Part shown: piece after piece, positions 1 to 11,640 of the stretch
Position numbering within the stretch: the first letter of the stretch is position 1
How the letters are laid out: every line of letters starts with the position of its first letter
Assembly: GCA_027943335.1 (NCBI GenBank)
Contig: BSBK01003256.1
Coordinates: 1,567,001 to 1,631,000, forward strand
Direction: 5' to 3'
Origin: Chamaecyparis obtusa
Lineage: Eukaryota > Streptophyta > Pinopsida > Cupressales > Cupressaceae
Length of the DNA stretch: 64,000 nucleotides
Notes under the pieces: generated by a model
Told to the model about the DNA's origin: nothing
Databases searched by the model: none
The model's input: only the letters and a program-made list of their open reading frames with translations
Translations under genes and position numbers: made by a program

Positions 1-129
1 TAAACACACATACAGTGATAATTATTATTTCTTACCGACGAGCAGAAAGTAGAGAAATTGTTTTGAATTATACATTTTGTTTTGGGACACTGGATAACTG
101 ATTCACCCCCCCTCTCAGTTATTCTAACA
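1..129 (+). mobile_element. Right end of a Ty1/copia-type LTR, element continues left of window
   Basis: The stretch ends in CTCAGTTATTCTAACA, the mirror of the TGTTAG start seen on the minus-oriented copia LTRs in this window. A C-run inside a short inverted repeat (GATAACTGA ... CTCAGTTATTC) sits just inside the end, which is the U5 signature of these families. The terminus therefore looks like the 3' end of a plus-oriented LTR. No primer-binding site follows, so it is more likely a 3' or solo LTR than a 5' LTR. It was inserted in or beside the gypsy integrase remnant that follows; the duplication (CCTAT expected at 130-134) cannot be confirmed because the other flank is outside the window. 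Confidence 0.7.
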
Positions 130-214
130 CCTATTAGTGTTCTAATGCTTTTTCTATAAGCCCATAGAGCTCGGTTGATTTATAGATGCCAATCTCATCT
201 TGATTTGTTGACTA

Positions 215-730
215 TTTTGTGTAGGATCTTGAGGATTGTCTTGTTTGATGCTTCTTCTTTTCCATTCCCTTAAGGCTAGTAGATTGAGGAGGAATGGTGT
301 GTGATATGAAATATGTCACAAAGCTCATCATTATCACTATGTTTGAACCGACCTCCATTGTTTGTGACAATTGAGGAGGGAATCCTATATCTACAGATGA
401 TGTAATTGAGGATAAACATAGCTATCTACTTTCTTGTTGCGTGGATGAGATGAAAAACTTCAACCCATTTGGTAAAATACTCAATAACCTTTATGATGAA
501 CTTGTGACTGTTATAAGATGAAGGATGGATCTTCCCCATAAGATCAAAATCCCATTGTTGAAATGACCAATCAGTGATGAAAGAAAGAAGGTCTCGAGCA
601 TGAGCATGGATGAGATTCCTATGAAATTGAAATTTCTAATAGGTTATATAAAATTGGATAGCATCCTTTTCCATGGTAGGCCAATAGTATCCAGCTCTTA
701 ACAGTTTCTTAGAAATGAGTAAATAATGAG
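215..730 (-). pseudogene. Gypsy integrase remnant (Tat element)
   Basis: On the minus strand LLRAGYYWPTMEKD (about 663-716) matches the segment between the zinc-binding domain and the catalytic core of Ty3/gypsy integrases. The core follows: WDFDLMG (first catalytic Asp kept), then FIIKVIEYFTKWVEVF, then IVTNNGG, where the usual second Asp of the TDNGG motif is Asn, and GNGKEEASNK with the third acidic residue kept. At least three in-frame stops interrupt it, one after the ATRK segment and two around the region before GNGK. The integrase would have joined element cDNA to host DNA; this copy is dead. Its C-terminal end is unclear. Confidence 0.8.
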
Positions 731-899
731 ATGCACTTCTTATTAGGTTTCTTTTTTCATTTCTGGATAAGCCTTCATGAATGGTTTGATGTCGAAGGTA
801 GTGATAGATCTATCTATATCAGGAAGTATCAGAAGCAATGATGGAGTAGATGATCTAGGAATCAGGTGTATCATAGGCAAGGAATGAGAATTATTCCAC

Positions 900-1766
900 T
901 ATGAAATCATAGCGGAACTAGTGCTCTTCAAGTTGTAGCATTGAGGCTAAGGTAGCCATGGCATCTGCTACTTTATTTTTTGCACGTGGTAACTACTGAA
1001 AAGTGATGGATACAAAGTATTTCTTCAAGTCATCAACCAGACATTTATATGGTAAGAGTTTGTCATCTCTGATTTGGTATTCATTAGTGACGTGATTGAT
1101 TACCTATTGAGAGTCACTATAGACATGGATTTCTTCAATTTTCCACTCAATAGCTAGATTGAGCCCATTATCTAATCCTTCATATTCTGCCACATTATTT
1201 GTGCATGGGAAGATCATCTTGTATGCCTTAGGAATTTTGTAACTTTGTGGGGAAATGAACAAAAAACTAGCACTAGTGCCTTGTTGTGTAAATGAGCCAT
1301 CAAAGTAAATCTTCCAAGGATTTGTAGTCAAGTGTAAGATGGACTCATTAGGAAATTTAGTGACAAGGGGATGTGTACCTTGTAGAGGTGCATCTGCTAA
1401 ATGATCTTCCAAAGCTTTCCCTTTGATAGATTTTTGGTCAACATATGTGATGTCAAATTCATTTAGTATCATCACCAATTTAGCTAACTGGCATGTTAGT
1501 GTTTCTTTATTGAGTAAGCACTTGAGAGGATCTATTTTTTTAATTAGTTGTTTTGAGTAGGCCAACATATAGTGCCTAAACTTCTGAGAAGAAAACACTT
1601 TTTCAATGACTGTATACTTGAAATCATAAGAGACTAATGTTTGGTTGATATAATAGATAGATCTCTCACGTCCTTGATCATCATGTTGTGTGAGAAATGC
1701 TTCCAAAGAAGAATTGGTAGCCAAAATATAGAGTAATAAGGGTCTTCTAGGAGTAGGAGCCATCAA
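900..1766 (-). pseudogene. RT-linked RNase H plus second (Tat-type) RNase H
   Basis: The N-terminal half (about 1440-1766) carries the gypsy RT RNase H pattern: RRPLLLYILATNSSLEAFL, a degenerate form of the family's PL.LY.A....A...L motif, then RSIYYINQTL and KFRHYMLAYS. The C-terminal half restarts as an RNase H fold with WKIYFDGSFTQQG (first catalytic Asp), NNVAEYEGL (Glu) and IHVYSDSQ (Asp), so three catalytic acidic residues remain visible. Two RNase H modules in tandem are known from the plant Tat lineage (Ogre, Retand and relatives). The frame is open for 220 codons from 1766 to 1104, the longest undamaged piece of this element. The last part of the fold lies left of 1104 and is decayed. 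Confidence 0.85.
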
Positions 1767-1899
1767 TACTGGAGGATTTTCTAGGTATTCTTTGATTTTT
1801 CACAAGTGTTTTCACAATCTTCATTCCATTTGAAAGTGACACCTTTATGCAAGATCTTGGTAAAGGGATGTGCCTTGTTAGCTAGCTGAGAGATAAATA

Positions 1900-2818
1900 A
1901 TCTGATAGATTATAGCTTTCCCTATAATTTCCTCATTTGACTAATATTATGTGGTGGTTTTATTTCTATAAATGTTTTGAATTTGGTCAGGTCCACCTCA
2001 ATTCCACTTGCTAAGATAATGTAAAAAAGTAGTTTACCAGAAGTGATGCCAAAGACACACTTCTTTGGATTGAGCCTTAATTTGATGTGTTCCATTCTAG
2101 TGAATATTTTTTCCAAGTTAGCAAGGTGTGTATCTTTATTAGAAGATTTGGCTAATGTGTCATCTGCATATTCTTCCATACTCTTGTGCATCATGTCAAG
2201 AAAAATAGTTGTCATTACCTAGTGATAGGTGGCACTAGAATCCTTTAAGCCAAAAGGCATGAAATTCCAGCATAAGGTTCACCATGCATAAGTAAATATT
2301 GTTTTCTCCTGATCCTTAGGTGTGATGCAGATTTGATTGTATCTATAAAATCCATCCATTAGGGAATACATATGATAACAAGTAGTGAGGTCCATGATCA
2401 TGTCAATACTAGGTAATGGGAAATCATCTTTAGGGCAAGCCTTTTTTATATTCCTAAATTCTGTGCATATGCGAATTGATTTGTCATATTTAGAGACATG
2501 TACAATATTGGAAATCTAATTAGCATAGTCTATATCTCAAATGAAAGTGACTTTCATTAATTTATCGAGCTCAGCCTTAACTAGTAATGCAATATGTTGA
2601 TGCATTTTTCTTAGCTTTTGTTTGATTGGTTTGATGCCTGGAGAAATAGATAAATAATGCATAATAAGAGTTGTGTCCAAGGTGAGCATATCATAATAGG
2701 ACCGTGAAAAATTGATTTTCTTCTCTATAAAGAACTGGATAAACCATTGTTTTTCATCTTCAGATAATGATTGTGCCAGATGTATAATTTGTGGATTCTC
2801 AGTTGTACCCAAATTCAC
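1900..2818 (-). pseudogene. Gypsy reverse transcriptase (Tat element)
   Basis: The N-terminal part (2537-2818) reads DMLTLDTTLIMHYLSISPG and KPIKQKLRKMH, the conserved entry to Tat-lineage RT. The palm motif is at about 2150-2170 as EEYADDTLAKS, so the YxDD catalytic signature survives (YADD). It is followed by HIKLRLNPKKCVFGI, the usual segment after the active site. The middle (2216-2536) is in shifted or stop-interrupted frames but still encodes recognisable RT sequence when read piecewise. The enzyme copies genomic RNA into cDNA; here it is broken. It continues directly into the RNase H region downstream. Confidence 0.85.
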
Positions 2819-3770
2819 TCATTGTGTAGGCTCGATAAGTACTCAAGATTATTCCTAGAAGTTCTCAGGAAGAATATCGAGTATCTCATTTGCAAGCACC
2901 TCAGATAGGTTTTCACCATTGGATGCGTCATTTATTTTTACTATTTTTAGGTTTGACACTGCCATGGAGTGGTTTTCACCATCAGATCACTTGTTCTTTT
3001 TATTTTTATTTCTTTGTCTGAGATACTTGATATCTTCTACCACCATTCTACTACTCATTACACTGGTGAAAGAAGGAGAAGGTTCAACAATATTTAGGTA
3101 ACAAGCTAGTTAATGGTCAGTGTCAAAGGATATGAGTTGGATAGATTCAAAAGAAGTCCAATCAATTAAATTAGGATGAAGGAGGGATAAAGGCTCCATG
3201 AGTTCAAGTGCAAAGACACTGATATCATCCTCATCATTCATGAATGTTCCAGAGAGGTCAGGGAATTTATCCTCTATAGAGAATTGTTGATCAAGAGTTG
3301 TCCTAGAAGCATTAGAGGAGTTTAGAGAAGTATTATGTGAGTCTAATTAAGACAACCTATTCCTAGACCTAAGTCCCTCATTTTTTTCCTGAATAGTTTT
3401 CTGTTCCAGAAGTGTGGGAACATGAACCATCTCAATCCTAGACCTTCCTAAATTCTAGTTAGCTATTTTAGGATGAGGTCTTATGTACCCATGATTTTAT
3501 TGATCAACTAGATTGTTTTCTTGATTATAAGAAGATGGTCTAGGATCCATAGGGATGAGCTCCATAGGAGGGTTGAAGGGATATTTGTTAGTAGCTGTAT
3601 CTTGAGAATTTTAGCTCTCTCCCCTTTCAAAATTGGTAGTGGTGGCATACCTATGTATGACATCAACTTGGATCTCCACTGTAACATCTGATAGTGAGTC
3701 CCACTCATACTAATGTGAATCTGTCTCATCATTATGATACTATCTAATGTAGTCATCTAGGGTTATTATA
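2819..3770 (-). pseudogene. Protease-RT spacer of the Tat polyprotein
   Basis: The minus strand between the RT start and the nested copia element remains coding-like: a frame through about 3100-3290 reads acidic sequence such as FPDLSGTFMNDEDD and LMEPLSLLHPNLIDW, interrupted by a stop near 3105. Tat-lineage polyproteins have a long poorly conserved linker between protease and RT, and this fits that position. No catalytic motif is visible. The linker continues at 10710 on the other side of the copia insertion. The identity rests mostly on position. Confidence 0.6.
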
Positions 3771-3775
3771 GGAGG

Positions 3776-4968
3776 TGTTAGAAAGTAAAGTCCACCAAGA
3801 TAACTGAGAGGGGGGGGGGGGTGAATCAGTTATCAAATAATTATAACTTTTATCATCTTCAACAACATTAAATTGTATAAGCAATATAATTACCAACCAT
3901 AGAAAGATATTCATACACCATAACATAATAACACAAGATATGTTGACTAGGGAACCTCTTGATCAAAGACTAAACCCCAGTGGGAATGATGCCCACAAAA
4001 GATAGACTAATATGAATATTCATTGTGAAAGGATGGACTCTATTAGGAGTCTTATGAAATACATTCAATACATATGAATCCCTATTAGGAGATTTTGAAT
4101 CCCTGTTAAAAGATTCTAACCTTGTTAGGAGTTATGAAAGACAGAAGGACCCACTACCCAAATAGCTTCAGGGTAAGACCACTGAACACACTATCCAAAT
4201 AATATTTTCATTACTCAATAGAATAATATGTTACCTCTTCTCTGACTATGCCTAACCACACTCACTATTACAATAGCAACTTCAGATCTTTGTACTTTGC
4301 ATGTCTTCCTTCACAAATTCACTTTCATACTTAGCTCTTTTCTTCACTTCATGCATACAACATATCACTCCAACCATATCATAATTACATCACAAATACA
4401 TGCTACTGCTCTCCAAAAAAGAAATGCATTCCTCCCTTTATACCACACTCAAATAATTACAAATGAGTTGGCATAAAATTTCAAAATAAAAGTTTGCACA
4501 CGCTACACCAAAATTACACAAAACTATCAACTTCCAAATACAATAAATCTTCACACGTGTGACCTCAAAGTTTGTGTTGTCATCCACATCACTACCAATG
4601 TGTCTCCAACTTTCCTTTAACTACACAAAACTAGATTCCATGCTGATTAGGAAATATCATCTGATTTCTACAAAGCGCTACTCAGGAACACTGCCTGAAT
4701 ACTACTTCTACCAAAAAGATCATAACTTCCATGAATAAATGAATTATTGTCTGCACTCTTAACCATAGACATATAACATATCAAAGAGTATATCCTCAAT
4801 GGTGCATACCTCCAAATGCAATAACCCACGTGTGCTAATCCAAACTCTGTCTGCTTCTCTGCAAGTCTTCGGTAAATCACTGTGTTGACATCAATGACAA
4901 TCATAGTCATGAATGCAACAACAACTACTACAGAATGGCTGCCAAACATTTAGCATTCATTCCTAACA
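3776..4968 (-). repeat. 3' LTR of the copia element
   Basis: The sequence is a direct repeat of 9514-10704. It begins on the plus strand with TGTTAGAAAGTAAAG and ends TTCCTAACA. Near the left edge is an inverted repeat, GATAACTGA / TCAGTTATC, around a 13-G run (sense strand: C-rich loop). A cluster of CCCTRTTAGGAG-like motifs lies at 4032-4135. A TATA box in the sense strand (TATAAAGGG) is at about 4435-4443. Confidence 0.92.
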
Positions 4969-4982
4969 ATCTCCCCCATTGG
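4969..4982 (-). promoter_or_regulatory. Polypurine tract of the copia element
   Basis: The minus strand reads AATGGGGGAGAT directly before the 3' LTR start. This is the position and composition expected of the primer for plus-strand cDNA synthesis. Confidence 0.8.
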
Positions 4983-5339
4983 CATTGATGGAAACATAGA
5001 TGAAAAAAATCCAATGTTCCAAAAATCCAATACTACAACACTGCTTCTTCAAATCCTCTTCATCAATCAAATCTTGCTTTGTTATCCTATTCAGTTCTCT
5101 CCAACAGATGTTCTAGATTTTTTTTCATGTATACTTCTCCCCCATTGACATCAATGATATAAATTTCATCACTATGTCAACAACAACTCAATGTCAAAAG
5201 ACACTATTCAGAAAATACATTTCCTAGAGTCCTCATGACTTAGCTCAAATACACATACTCCCCCATAGAGGAAGTACCAACATCCAATCTAGAAGAAATA
5301 TAGGGCTCATATACCACTAGATGGATGCAACCAACTGCA

Positions 5340-6800
5340 TCACTTCTGAAAAGTAGGCTGGGGCATAACCCCAAGCATACCTCTCAAATACTCAAATGTA
5401 TCCTTAGGCAAAGGCTTTGTGAATATATCTACTAGCTGCTCCTTTGTACTTATGTATTCAAGTCTGACTTCTTTCTCATCAACTTTCTCTCTTACAACAT
5501 GATACTTAATCTCTATATGCTTTGTCTTAGAATGTAATACAGGACTCTTAGACATACTCACTGTATTGGTATTGTCACAATGTATGACAATAGGTTCAAC
5601 AAATTTTATTCCAATATCCTTCAACATTTGCTTCATCCAAATTATCTAGTTACAATTGTTTGCTGTTGCTACATATTCTACTTCTACTGTGCTTTGTGAG
5701 ATACAATTTTGGTTCTTTCTTAGCCAAGAAACTAATCTTCCTCTAAGGAAAAATGCTCCACCATTGGTGCTTTTCTTATCATCAACACTACCTCCCCAAT
5801 CAACATATGTATATGCACATAGGGTAAAATCATCATATTTTTCATACCATAGTCCATAGTCCATTGTGCCTCTTAAATATCTCAGTATCCTCTTTACTAC
5901 TGCATAATGTGATTCTCTAGGTTCAGCTTGAAATCTTGCTACCATTCCAACTGAATGTGCTATATTAGGTCTTGTATGAGTCAAATACTGCAATCTTCCA
6001 ATCATAGATCTATATTTCTTCTATTCCATTGGAGGTGTCTCATCTATGCTAGATAACTTATGTCCAGTCACCATAGGTGTTCCAACTGGTTTAAAATCCT
6101 CCATTACAAATATTTTCAATAGGTCATTCAGGTACTTTGTCAGACTCATAAATATACCATTATTATTTTGTGTTATCTATAATCTCAAAAAGTATTTCAT
6201 TTCACCAATCATACTCATTTCAAATTTAGTCTTCATTTCATCAGCAAATTTGTCACTAGCTTCATCTTCTCCACCAAGATAATGTCATCAACAAAAATAA
6301 CTATAACTAACAAACCATTTTCAATTTCTTTTGTGTACAAATTGCTATTAGTTGTTCCTTTTGTAAATCCCAACTTTAACAAATACTTATCTAGTCTTGC
6401 ATACCAAGTTCTAGGTGCTTGTTTTAGTCCATTTAAAGCTTTCTTTAGTTTACATACCATGTCTCCTTCTTGAGTCAAAGGAAAACCTTCAGGCTGCTCA
6501 ATGTAGACTTCTTCTTCCAACTCTCTATTCAGAAATGCTGACTTCACATCCATCTGATATACTTTGAATTTCTTGTAAGTTGCATAAGCCAAAAACATTC
6601 TTACAGCTTCAATTCTTGCAACAGGTGCAAAGGTTTCTTCATAGTCAATTCCTTCTTGTTGTGAGAAACCCTTACATACTAATCTTTCTTTGTTTCTTAC
6701 TACTTCTCCTTGTTCATTCATCTTGTTTCTGAATGCCCATTTAGTTCCAATAACATTCTTGTCTTTAGGTCTAGGGACCAATTCCCATCTCTTGTTCTTC
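5340..6800 (-). pseudogene. Copia reverse transcriptase and RNase H
   Basis: RT begins around 6781 with [16 protein letters not shown], then [20 protein letters not shown] and [11 protein letters not shown]. The catalytic FVDD is in [10 protein letters not shown], so the active-site Asp pair is present. The end of RT and the RNase H are in another frame from 6005 down to 5340: MIGRLQYLTHTRPNIA, VDWGGSVDDKKSTNGGAFFL, then VEVEYVATANN and EQLVDIFTKPLP. One frameshift near 6010-6230 and a stop near 5640 break the protein. The first RNase H Asp (YVDWGG) and the Glu in VEVEY remain. Domain order and motifs are unambiguous for Ty1/copia; I do not assign a finer lineage. Confidence 0.92.
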
Positions 6801-6952
6801 TCAATCTAATCTAGTTCTTCTTTCATAGCATTAGTCCAACTTTCATCTTCACAAGCTTCACTAGTAGTCTTAGGTTCAATTTGAGAAATCAAACATAATT
6901 GTTCTTGTACCTTATTTCAAGTAAGAACTCCTCTTTTGATGCTCCCAATAAT

Positions 6953-8000
6953 CTATTCAATAGGATGATTCCTTAACAAACTCTTGCTAGGTGTCACTGT
7001 CTCAGATCTCTCTTCAGATGTAGGTTCTTCAATAAATTCACTGTGGCTTTCATTCAACAAGTCACTTTCAGTTTCATAAAACAATTCAGTAGATCCAGTG
7101 TTAGGTTTAGGATGAGCTTCTTCATCAGATTCATAATCAAGCATTCTTACCTGAATTTTGAACTTTTCATCAACTTTAACATTTGTGCTCTCAACAATAG
7201 TCTTAGTTCTTTTATTGAAACATCTATATGCTTTGATTTTCAAAGAATATCTAAGAAATATACCTTCATCACTTCTAGGATCAAACTTTCCAATATCATC
7301 ATCTCTCTTTATATAACATTTTCTTCCAAAAATTCTAAAATACTTAACTGAGGGTGCATGTCCAAACCAAAATTCATAAGGTGTCTTGTCTGTGTCTACT
7401 CTGATTTGTAATCTGTTCATTGTATACAATGTTGTGTTCACTACTTCTCTCTAAAATATCTTCACCAAATCATTTTCAAACAACATATCTCTTGTTGCTT
7501 CAGTCACTAATTTGTTCCTTCTTTCTGCAATGCCATTTTGTTCAAGTGTTCTAGGGGCTGAATACTGTCTCTTAATGCCATTTTCTTCACAAAAAATGTT
7601 AAACTCTCTAGAAGTAAATTCTCCACCTCTATTAGATCTCAAACATTTAATCTTCACTCCAGATTCATTCTCAACTTTATTCTTAACAATCTTAAACTTA
7701 TCAAATGCTCCAAATTTTTCTTTAAGAAATGCAATCCACATCATTCTTGTAAAATCATCAACAAGAATCATAAAATACCTTTCTCCATAGAAACCTCTAG
7801 TCCTGGTAGGACCGCTCAAATCTCTATGAACAATCTCCACCTTCTATGTAGATGTAAATTTCTTACTAGGAAAAGAACTTCTCTTCTAATTAGCCATTAC
7901 AAATTCTTTGCAAATCATGTTAGTAGGCTTCATAATCTTAGGAAAATCTCTTACTGCAAGTGTAGTACTTACTTTCACAATGTTATCAAAGTTGATATGA
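6953..8000 (-). pseudogene. Copia integrase
   Basis: The catalytic core occupies 7451-7840: HRDLSGPTRTRGFYGERYF with the first catalytic Asp, then KIKCLRSNRGGEFTS, where the second Asp of the usual RSDRGGEF is Asn, and LEQNGIAERRN with the catalytic Glu. The C-terminal domain follows at 6953-7441 (FGRKCYIKRDDDIGKFDPRSDEGIFL), leading to the linker to RT. A stop separates the two parts at about 7448. The Asp-to-Asn change alone would abolish strand transfer. Upstream, about 7850-8000 has the decayed zinc-binding region. Confidence 0.9.
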
Positions 8001-8014
8001 CAAAAACTTCTATG

Positions 8015-9480
8015 TCATAACCAACTATCATCAATATTAGTAATCAAACATGTCATCTTAGTAGGATTCAACTGAAATACATTACCTCTAGTTCTAGAAC
8101 CAGTTCCAATCAGATTTCCATCTTTATCCTTTATCACACAAGTTTTCTCAGTAAGCCAAACTTGATATCCCTTATCAACTAACTGTCCAACACTCAAAAG
8201 ATTATGTTTCAATCCATCCACAAAATAAACATCATTAGTATTAGTCTTCCCATCAAGAGTAATAGATCCTATACCTTTAATCAAACAAGGTGCATTGTTT
8301 CCAACTCTAACAACTCCTCCATCATATTCCTTCAATTTTATGAACTTTTTCATGTCTCCAGTCATATGATGTGAACAACCACTATCTATAATCCAATCAG
8401 CTTTCTTTTCAACTTGAGAAACTAAGGCTTTTTCTTCCTTAACTTTAGTTCTAGAATTTTCTTCTTTAATTGCTACAAATCCTATGTCATCATTATTCTC
8501 AGTATCACTTTCACTTAAAGTTCTTTCTATACTAGCGTCAAGATCTTCATCATTAGCATAACAAAAATTCTTAGATATTCTAGGTTTGAAATTGCTTCTG
8601 TACTTTTTAACTCTCTTAGGACATTTAGATGTAAAATGACCATATTCTTGAGAAGTCCAACATTTAAATATTTTCTTACTGTTTGGTTCTCTTTTCACAA
8701 ACAAGGCAATACCTTCTTCAATCTTCTTGTCTTCTTCATTTCTAGATCTCTTGTTACTAGCATAATCTTCACTCACACTGATGCTTCTTGACAATGTAGG
8801 GAAAACACTAAGAGCACTAAATGCTATCTCCATTGTAGGTAAGTCTCTTGATAACCTCAGGTTCATCTCTACTACTTCCAATCTCCCAAGAAGAGTCTCT
8901 GTTGTAAACTTTGTTGTACAAGGTATCACTTGTTCAATCATCTATGTTGTCTGCTTAAGAGAAGGACTCAATGTCCTTAGAATTTTCCATATCACATCAT
9001 TCTCTATCTTTGTTCCTCCATAAGATTTTATACCTGTAATAATTTCTGAAATTCTACCAATATAAATTCTAATAGATTCATATTCCAACATTCTTATATC
9101 TTCAAATGCACATACCCAATTATGTAATCTAACTCTTTTTGCATGTTCATCACCTTCACAAGTAGAGTGCAAAGATTTCCAAATTTTATGAGACTTTTTC
9201 AAAGATTTTACCTAACCGTATTCATTCTCTGGAAGTGCTGTCAAAAGTGCTTCTCTTGCAAGTATGTTACATGTGAATAGATCTCTCTCATCAGCAGTAC
9301 ATGTTTCAAGATTTTCCTCTTCGATGATAGTCTTATCATTCTTTGTAATCAATTAATAACCTAGTCCTAAACATAGTAGGCGTGTCTTCATATTTTCTTT
9401 CCAGCTATCAAAATTTACTCCATCAAACTTAGGGCTTTCTTTCCTAAAATTCACGCTGGATCTCCTTAAGTTGTTAAACT
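8015..9480 (-). pseudogene. Copia gag and aspartic protease
   Basis: Gag helical sequence is at 8942-9202 (KIWKSLHSTCEGDE and VIWKILRTLSPS, the UBN2/copia-gag pattern), continuing in 8015-8941 to a CCHC knuckle at about 8640-8690. The knuckle reads CWTSQEYGHFTSKC, so its second Cys is Ser. The protease follows with WIIDSGCSHHMTGD (active-site DSG intact) and LKHNLLSVGQLVDKGY. A stop splits gag at about 8942, another ends the frame at 8012, and the gag N-terminus (9203-9480) is more decayed. Gag would package element RNA and the protease would cut the polyprotein. Confidence 0.9.
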
Positions 9481-9496
9481 TCTTTTTCAAGGACCT

Positions 9497-9512
9497 GCTG
9501 CTCTGATACCAA
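9497..9512 (-). promoter_or_regulatory. Primer-binding site, initiator-Met tRNA type
   Basis: On the minus strand the 5' LTR end (CTAACA) is followed by ATTGGTATCAGAGCAGC. TGGTATCAGAGC complements the 3' end of plant initiator methionine tRNA, the usual copia primer. Confidence 0.92.
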
Positions 9513-9513
9513 T

Positions 9514-10704
9514 TGTTAGAAAGTAAATTCGACCAAGATAAATGATAGGGGGGGGGGGGGGTGAATTAGTTATTAGATAATTATAAATTTTATCATCTTC
9601 AACAACATTAAACCATATAAGCAATATAATTACCAACCATAGAAAGATATTCATACACAATAACACAAGATATGTTGACTAGGGAACCTCTTGATCAAAG
9701 AGTAAACCCTGGTGGGAATGATGCGCACAAAAGATGCACTAATATGAATATTCCCCTTGAAAGGATGGACTCTTTTAGGAGTCTTATGAAATACATTCAG
9801 TACATATGAATCCCTATTAGGAGATTTTGAATCCCTGTTAAAAGATTCTAACCCTGTTAGGAGTTATAGAAGACAGAAGGTCCCACTGCTCAAATAGCTT
9901 TAGGGTAAGATCACTGAACACGCTGTCCAAATAATCTTTGCATTAATCAATAGAATAATATGTTACCTCTTCTCTGACTATACCAAACCGCACTCACTAT
10001 TACAACATATCTCAACTTTAGATCTATATACTTTGCATGTCTTCCTTCACAAATTTGCTTTCATACTTAGCACTTTTCTTCACTTCATGCATACAACATA
10101 TCACTCCAACCATATCATAATTACATCAAAAATACATGCTACTACTCTCCAAAAAAGAAATACATTCCTTCCTTTATACCTAACTCAAATAATTACAAAT
10201 GAGTCGGCATACAATTTCAAAATAAAAGTTTCCACATGCTACACCAAAATTACACAAAACTGTCAGCTTCCAAATACAATAAATCTTCACTCGTGTGACC
10301 TTAAAGTTTGTCCTAACATCCAAATCATTACCAATGTGTCTCCAACTTCCCTTTAACTATGCAAAATCAGATTCCATCCTGATTAGGAGATATCATTTGA
10401 TTTCCACAAAGCGCTACTCAGGAACACAGCCTGAATACTGCTTCTACCAAAATGATCATAACTTCCATGAATAAATGAATTAATGTATGGGATCTTAACC
10501 ATAGACATATATCATATCAAATAGTATATCCTTAATGTCAAATAACTCCAACTACAATAACCCACATGCGATAATCCAAATTCTTTCTACTTCTCTGCAA
10601 GTCTTTAGTAAATCACTGTGTTGACATCAATGACAATCATAGTCATGAATGTAACAACAACTGATAAATAATGGCTGCCAAACATTTAGCATTCATTCCT
10701 AATA
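9514..10704 (-). repeat. 5' LTR of the copia element
   Basis: Direct repeat of 3776-4968. The terminal inverted repeat around the G-run (about 14 G) is eroded here (GATAAATGA / TTAGTTATT). The sense-strand TATAAAGG box is at about 10171-10179. The last three bases are ATA instead of ACA, a single change at the LTR end, directly followed by the GGAGG duplication. Confidence 0.92.
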
Positions 10705-10709
10705 GGAGG

Positions 10710-11640
10710 AAGACCTTCATCATCATTGTCTTCTATCTTAGGAGGTGTAGTTTTAGCAACGTGAGCTTGTTCAATAGTTACAGCAAATTAGTCTAGAATA
10801 GGAATAAATTAAGGCATATCCAAGATATGGGAGACTTGAACAAGTTGCCCCCAGTTAGGATACCTGTGATCAGGCTCAATGGTATTTTCAAAAGAAAGAG
10901 TTGTGGTAGTAGTATCATCAGAATAGTAGTGATTGGCTCAGGAGATTGAGTGAGACCTTCTTGATTAAGACCATTTTCTACAAGATCTTGAGGCACTTGA
11001 GATGGAATATAGGGTTCTCCTTGATAATATGGGTTAGTAGTTTGAATATGCAATATTCTTTCATATGTCATAGTTTGAATTTCATCTTCTTCTTCATCAT
11101 TTGAGTCCTCATATTGATCAAGTGATGGAGTGTCACTACTAGGTTTGTCAAACTTATGTTCATGGTAGCCAACACCAGTCTTGTCTTTAGGATTTCTAAA
11201 TTCAGCATGAAGAGGTTCAAGAAGACCTTTTCCTTTTTTGAGAGAACTTCTTCCATCATATCCCTTCTTTCACATAAGTGGGTAACCCACACCATTCTTT
11301 TCAAGTGAAATCTCAGCATATTTGACCTCTTGTGTAGGTTCTTCTTCCTTATAAATCCATTGTAGCACAACAATTTCTTCCCTTTCTAGCTCTAGGGGAA
11401 CGTTAGCTTTGACATTTTTGGTACCTTCATGTATGATAGGCACTGTCATAGTTGTAGGAGGGAATGAAGGAGATGGTCTACCTTAGGATCTTGGAGAGAT
11501 TGAAAGAGTGTCCACTTGATATTATTCCATACTAGTGGTTCTGACTAGTATTCTTTTACCATAATCGGATAAAGTTGTCTTTCCATTTTCTTCTACTTCC
11601 TTATGATTTGACCATTATTTATTGTGAGGAATCATTCTCT
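10710..11640 (-). pseudogene. Protease-RT spacer of the Tat polyprotein, upstream half
   Basis: This is the other side of the copia insertion from 2819-3770. Minus-strand frames at 10793-11373 are open for about 90-100 codons each but show no recognisable motif. Position between protease and RT, and continuation with 3770 across the duplicated GGAGG, support the assignment to the gypsy polyprotein linker. Confidence 0.5.

Larger units (their letters stand above)
3776..10704 (-). mobile_element. Ty1/copia retrotransposon inserted in the Tat element
   Basis: Two direct LTRs (3776-4968 and 9514-10704, about 1.19 kb) start TGTTAGAAAG and end TAACA (TAATA in the right copy). The 5-bp target duplication GGAGG is at 3771-3775 and 10705-10709. 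On the minus strand the order is PBS, gag, protease, integrase, RT, RNase H, PPT, which is copia order (integrase before RT). Most of the polyprotein, from 9202 to 6233, lies in one frame broken by stops, then shifts to a second frame for the end of RT and the RNase H. The LTRs differ at many sites, so the insertion is old, but it is younger than the gypsy host. Confidence 0.93.

Noticed and set aside
3810..3825. G-runs as telomere-like or G-quadruplex loci
   Set aside because: Single runs without spaced G-triplets; they recur at the same LTR position and are better explained as the loop of the U5 inverted repeat.
4668..4949. A 93-codon minus-strand frame
   Set aside because: It lies within a copia LTR; the paired LTR has stops in the same region.
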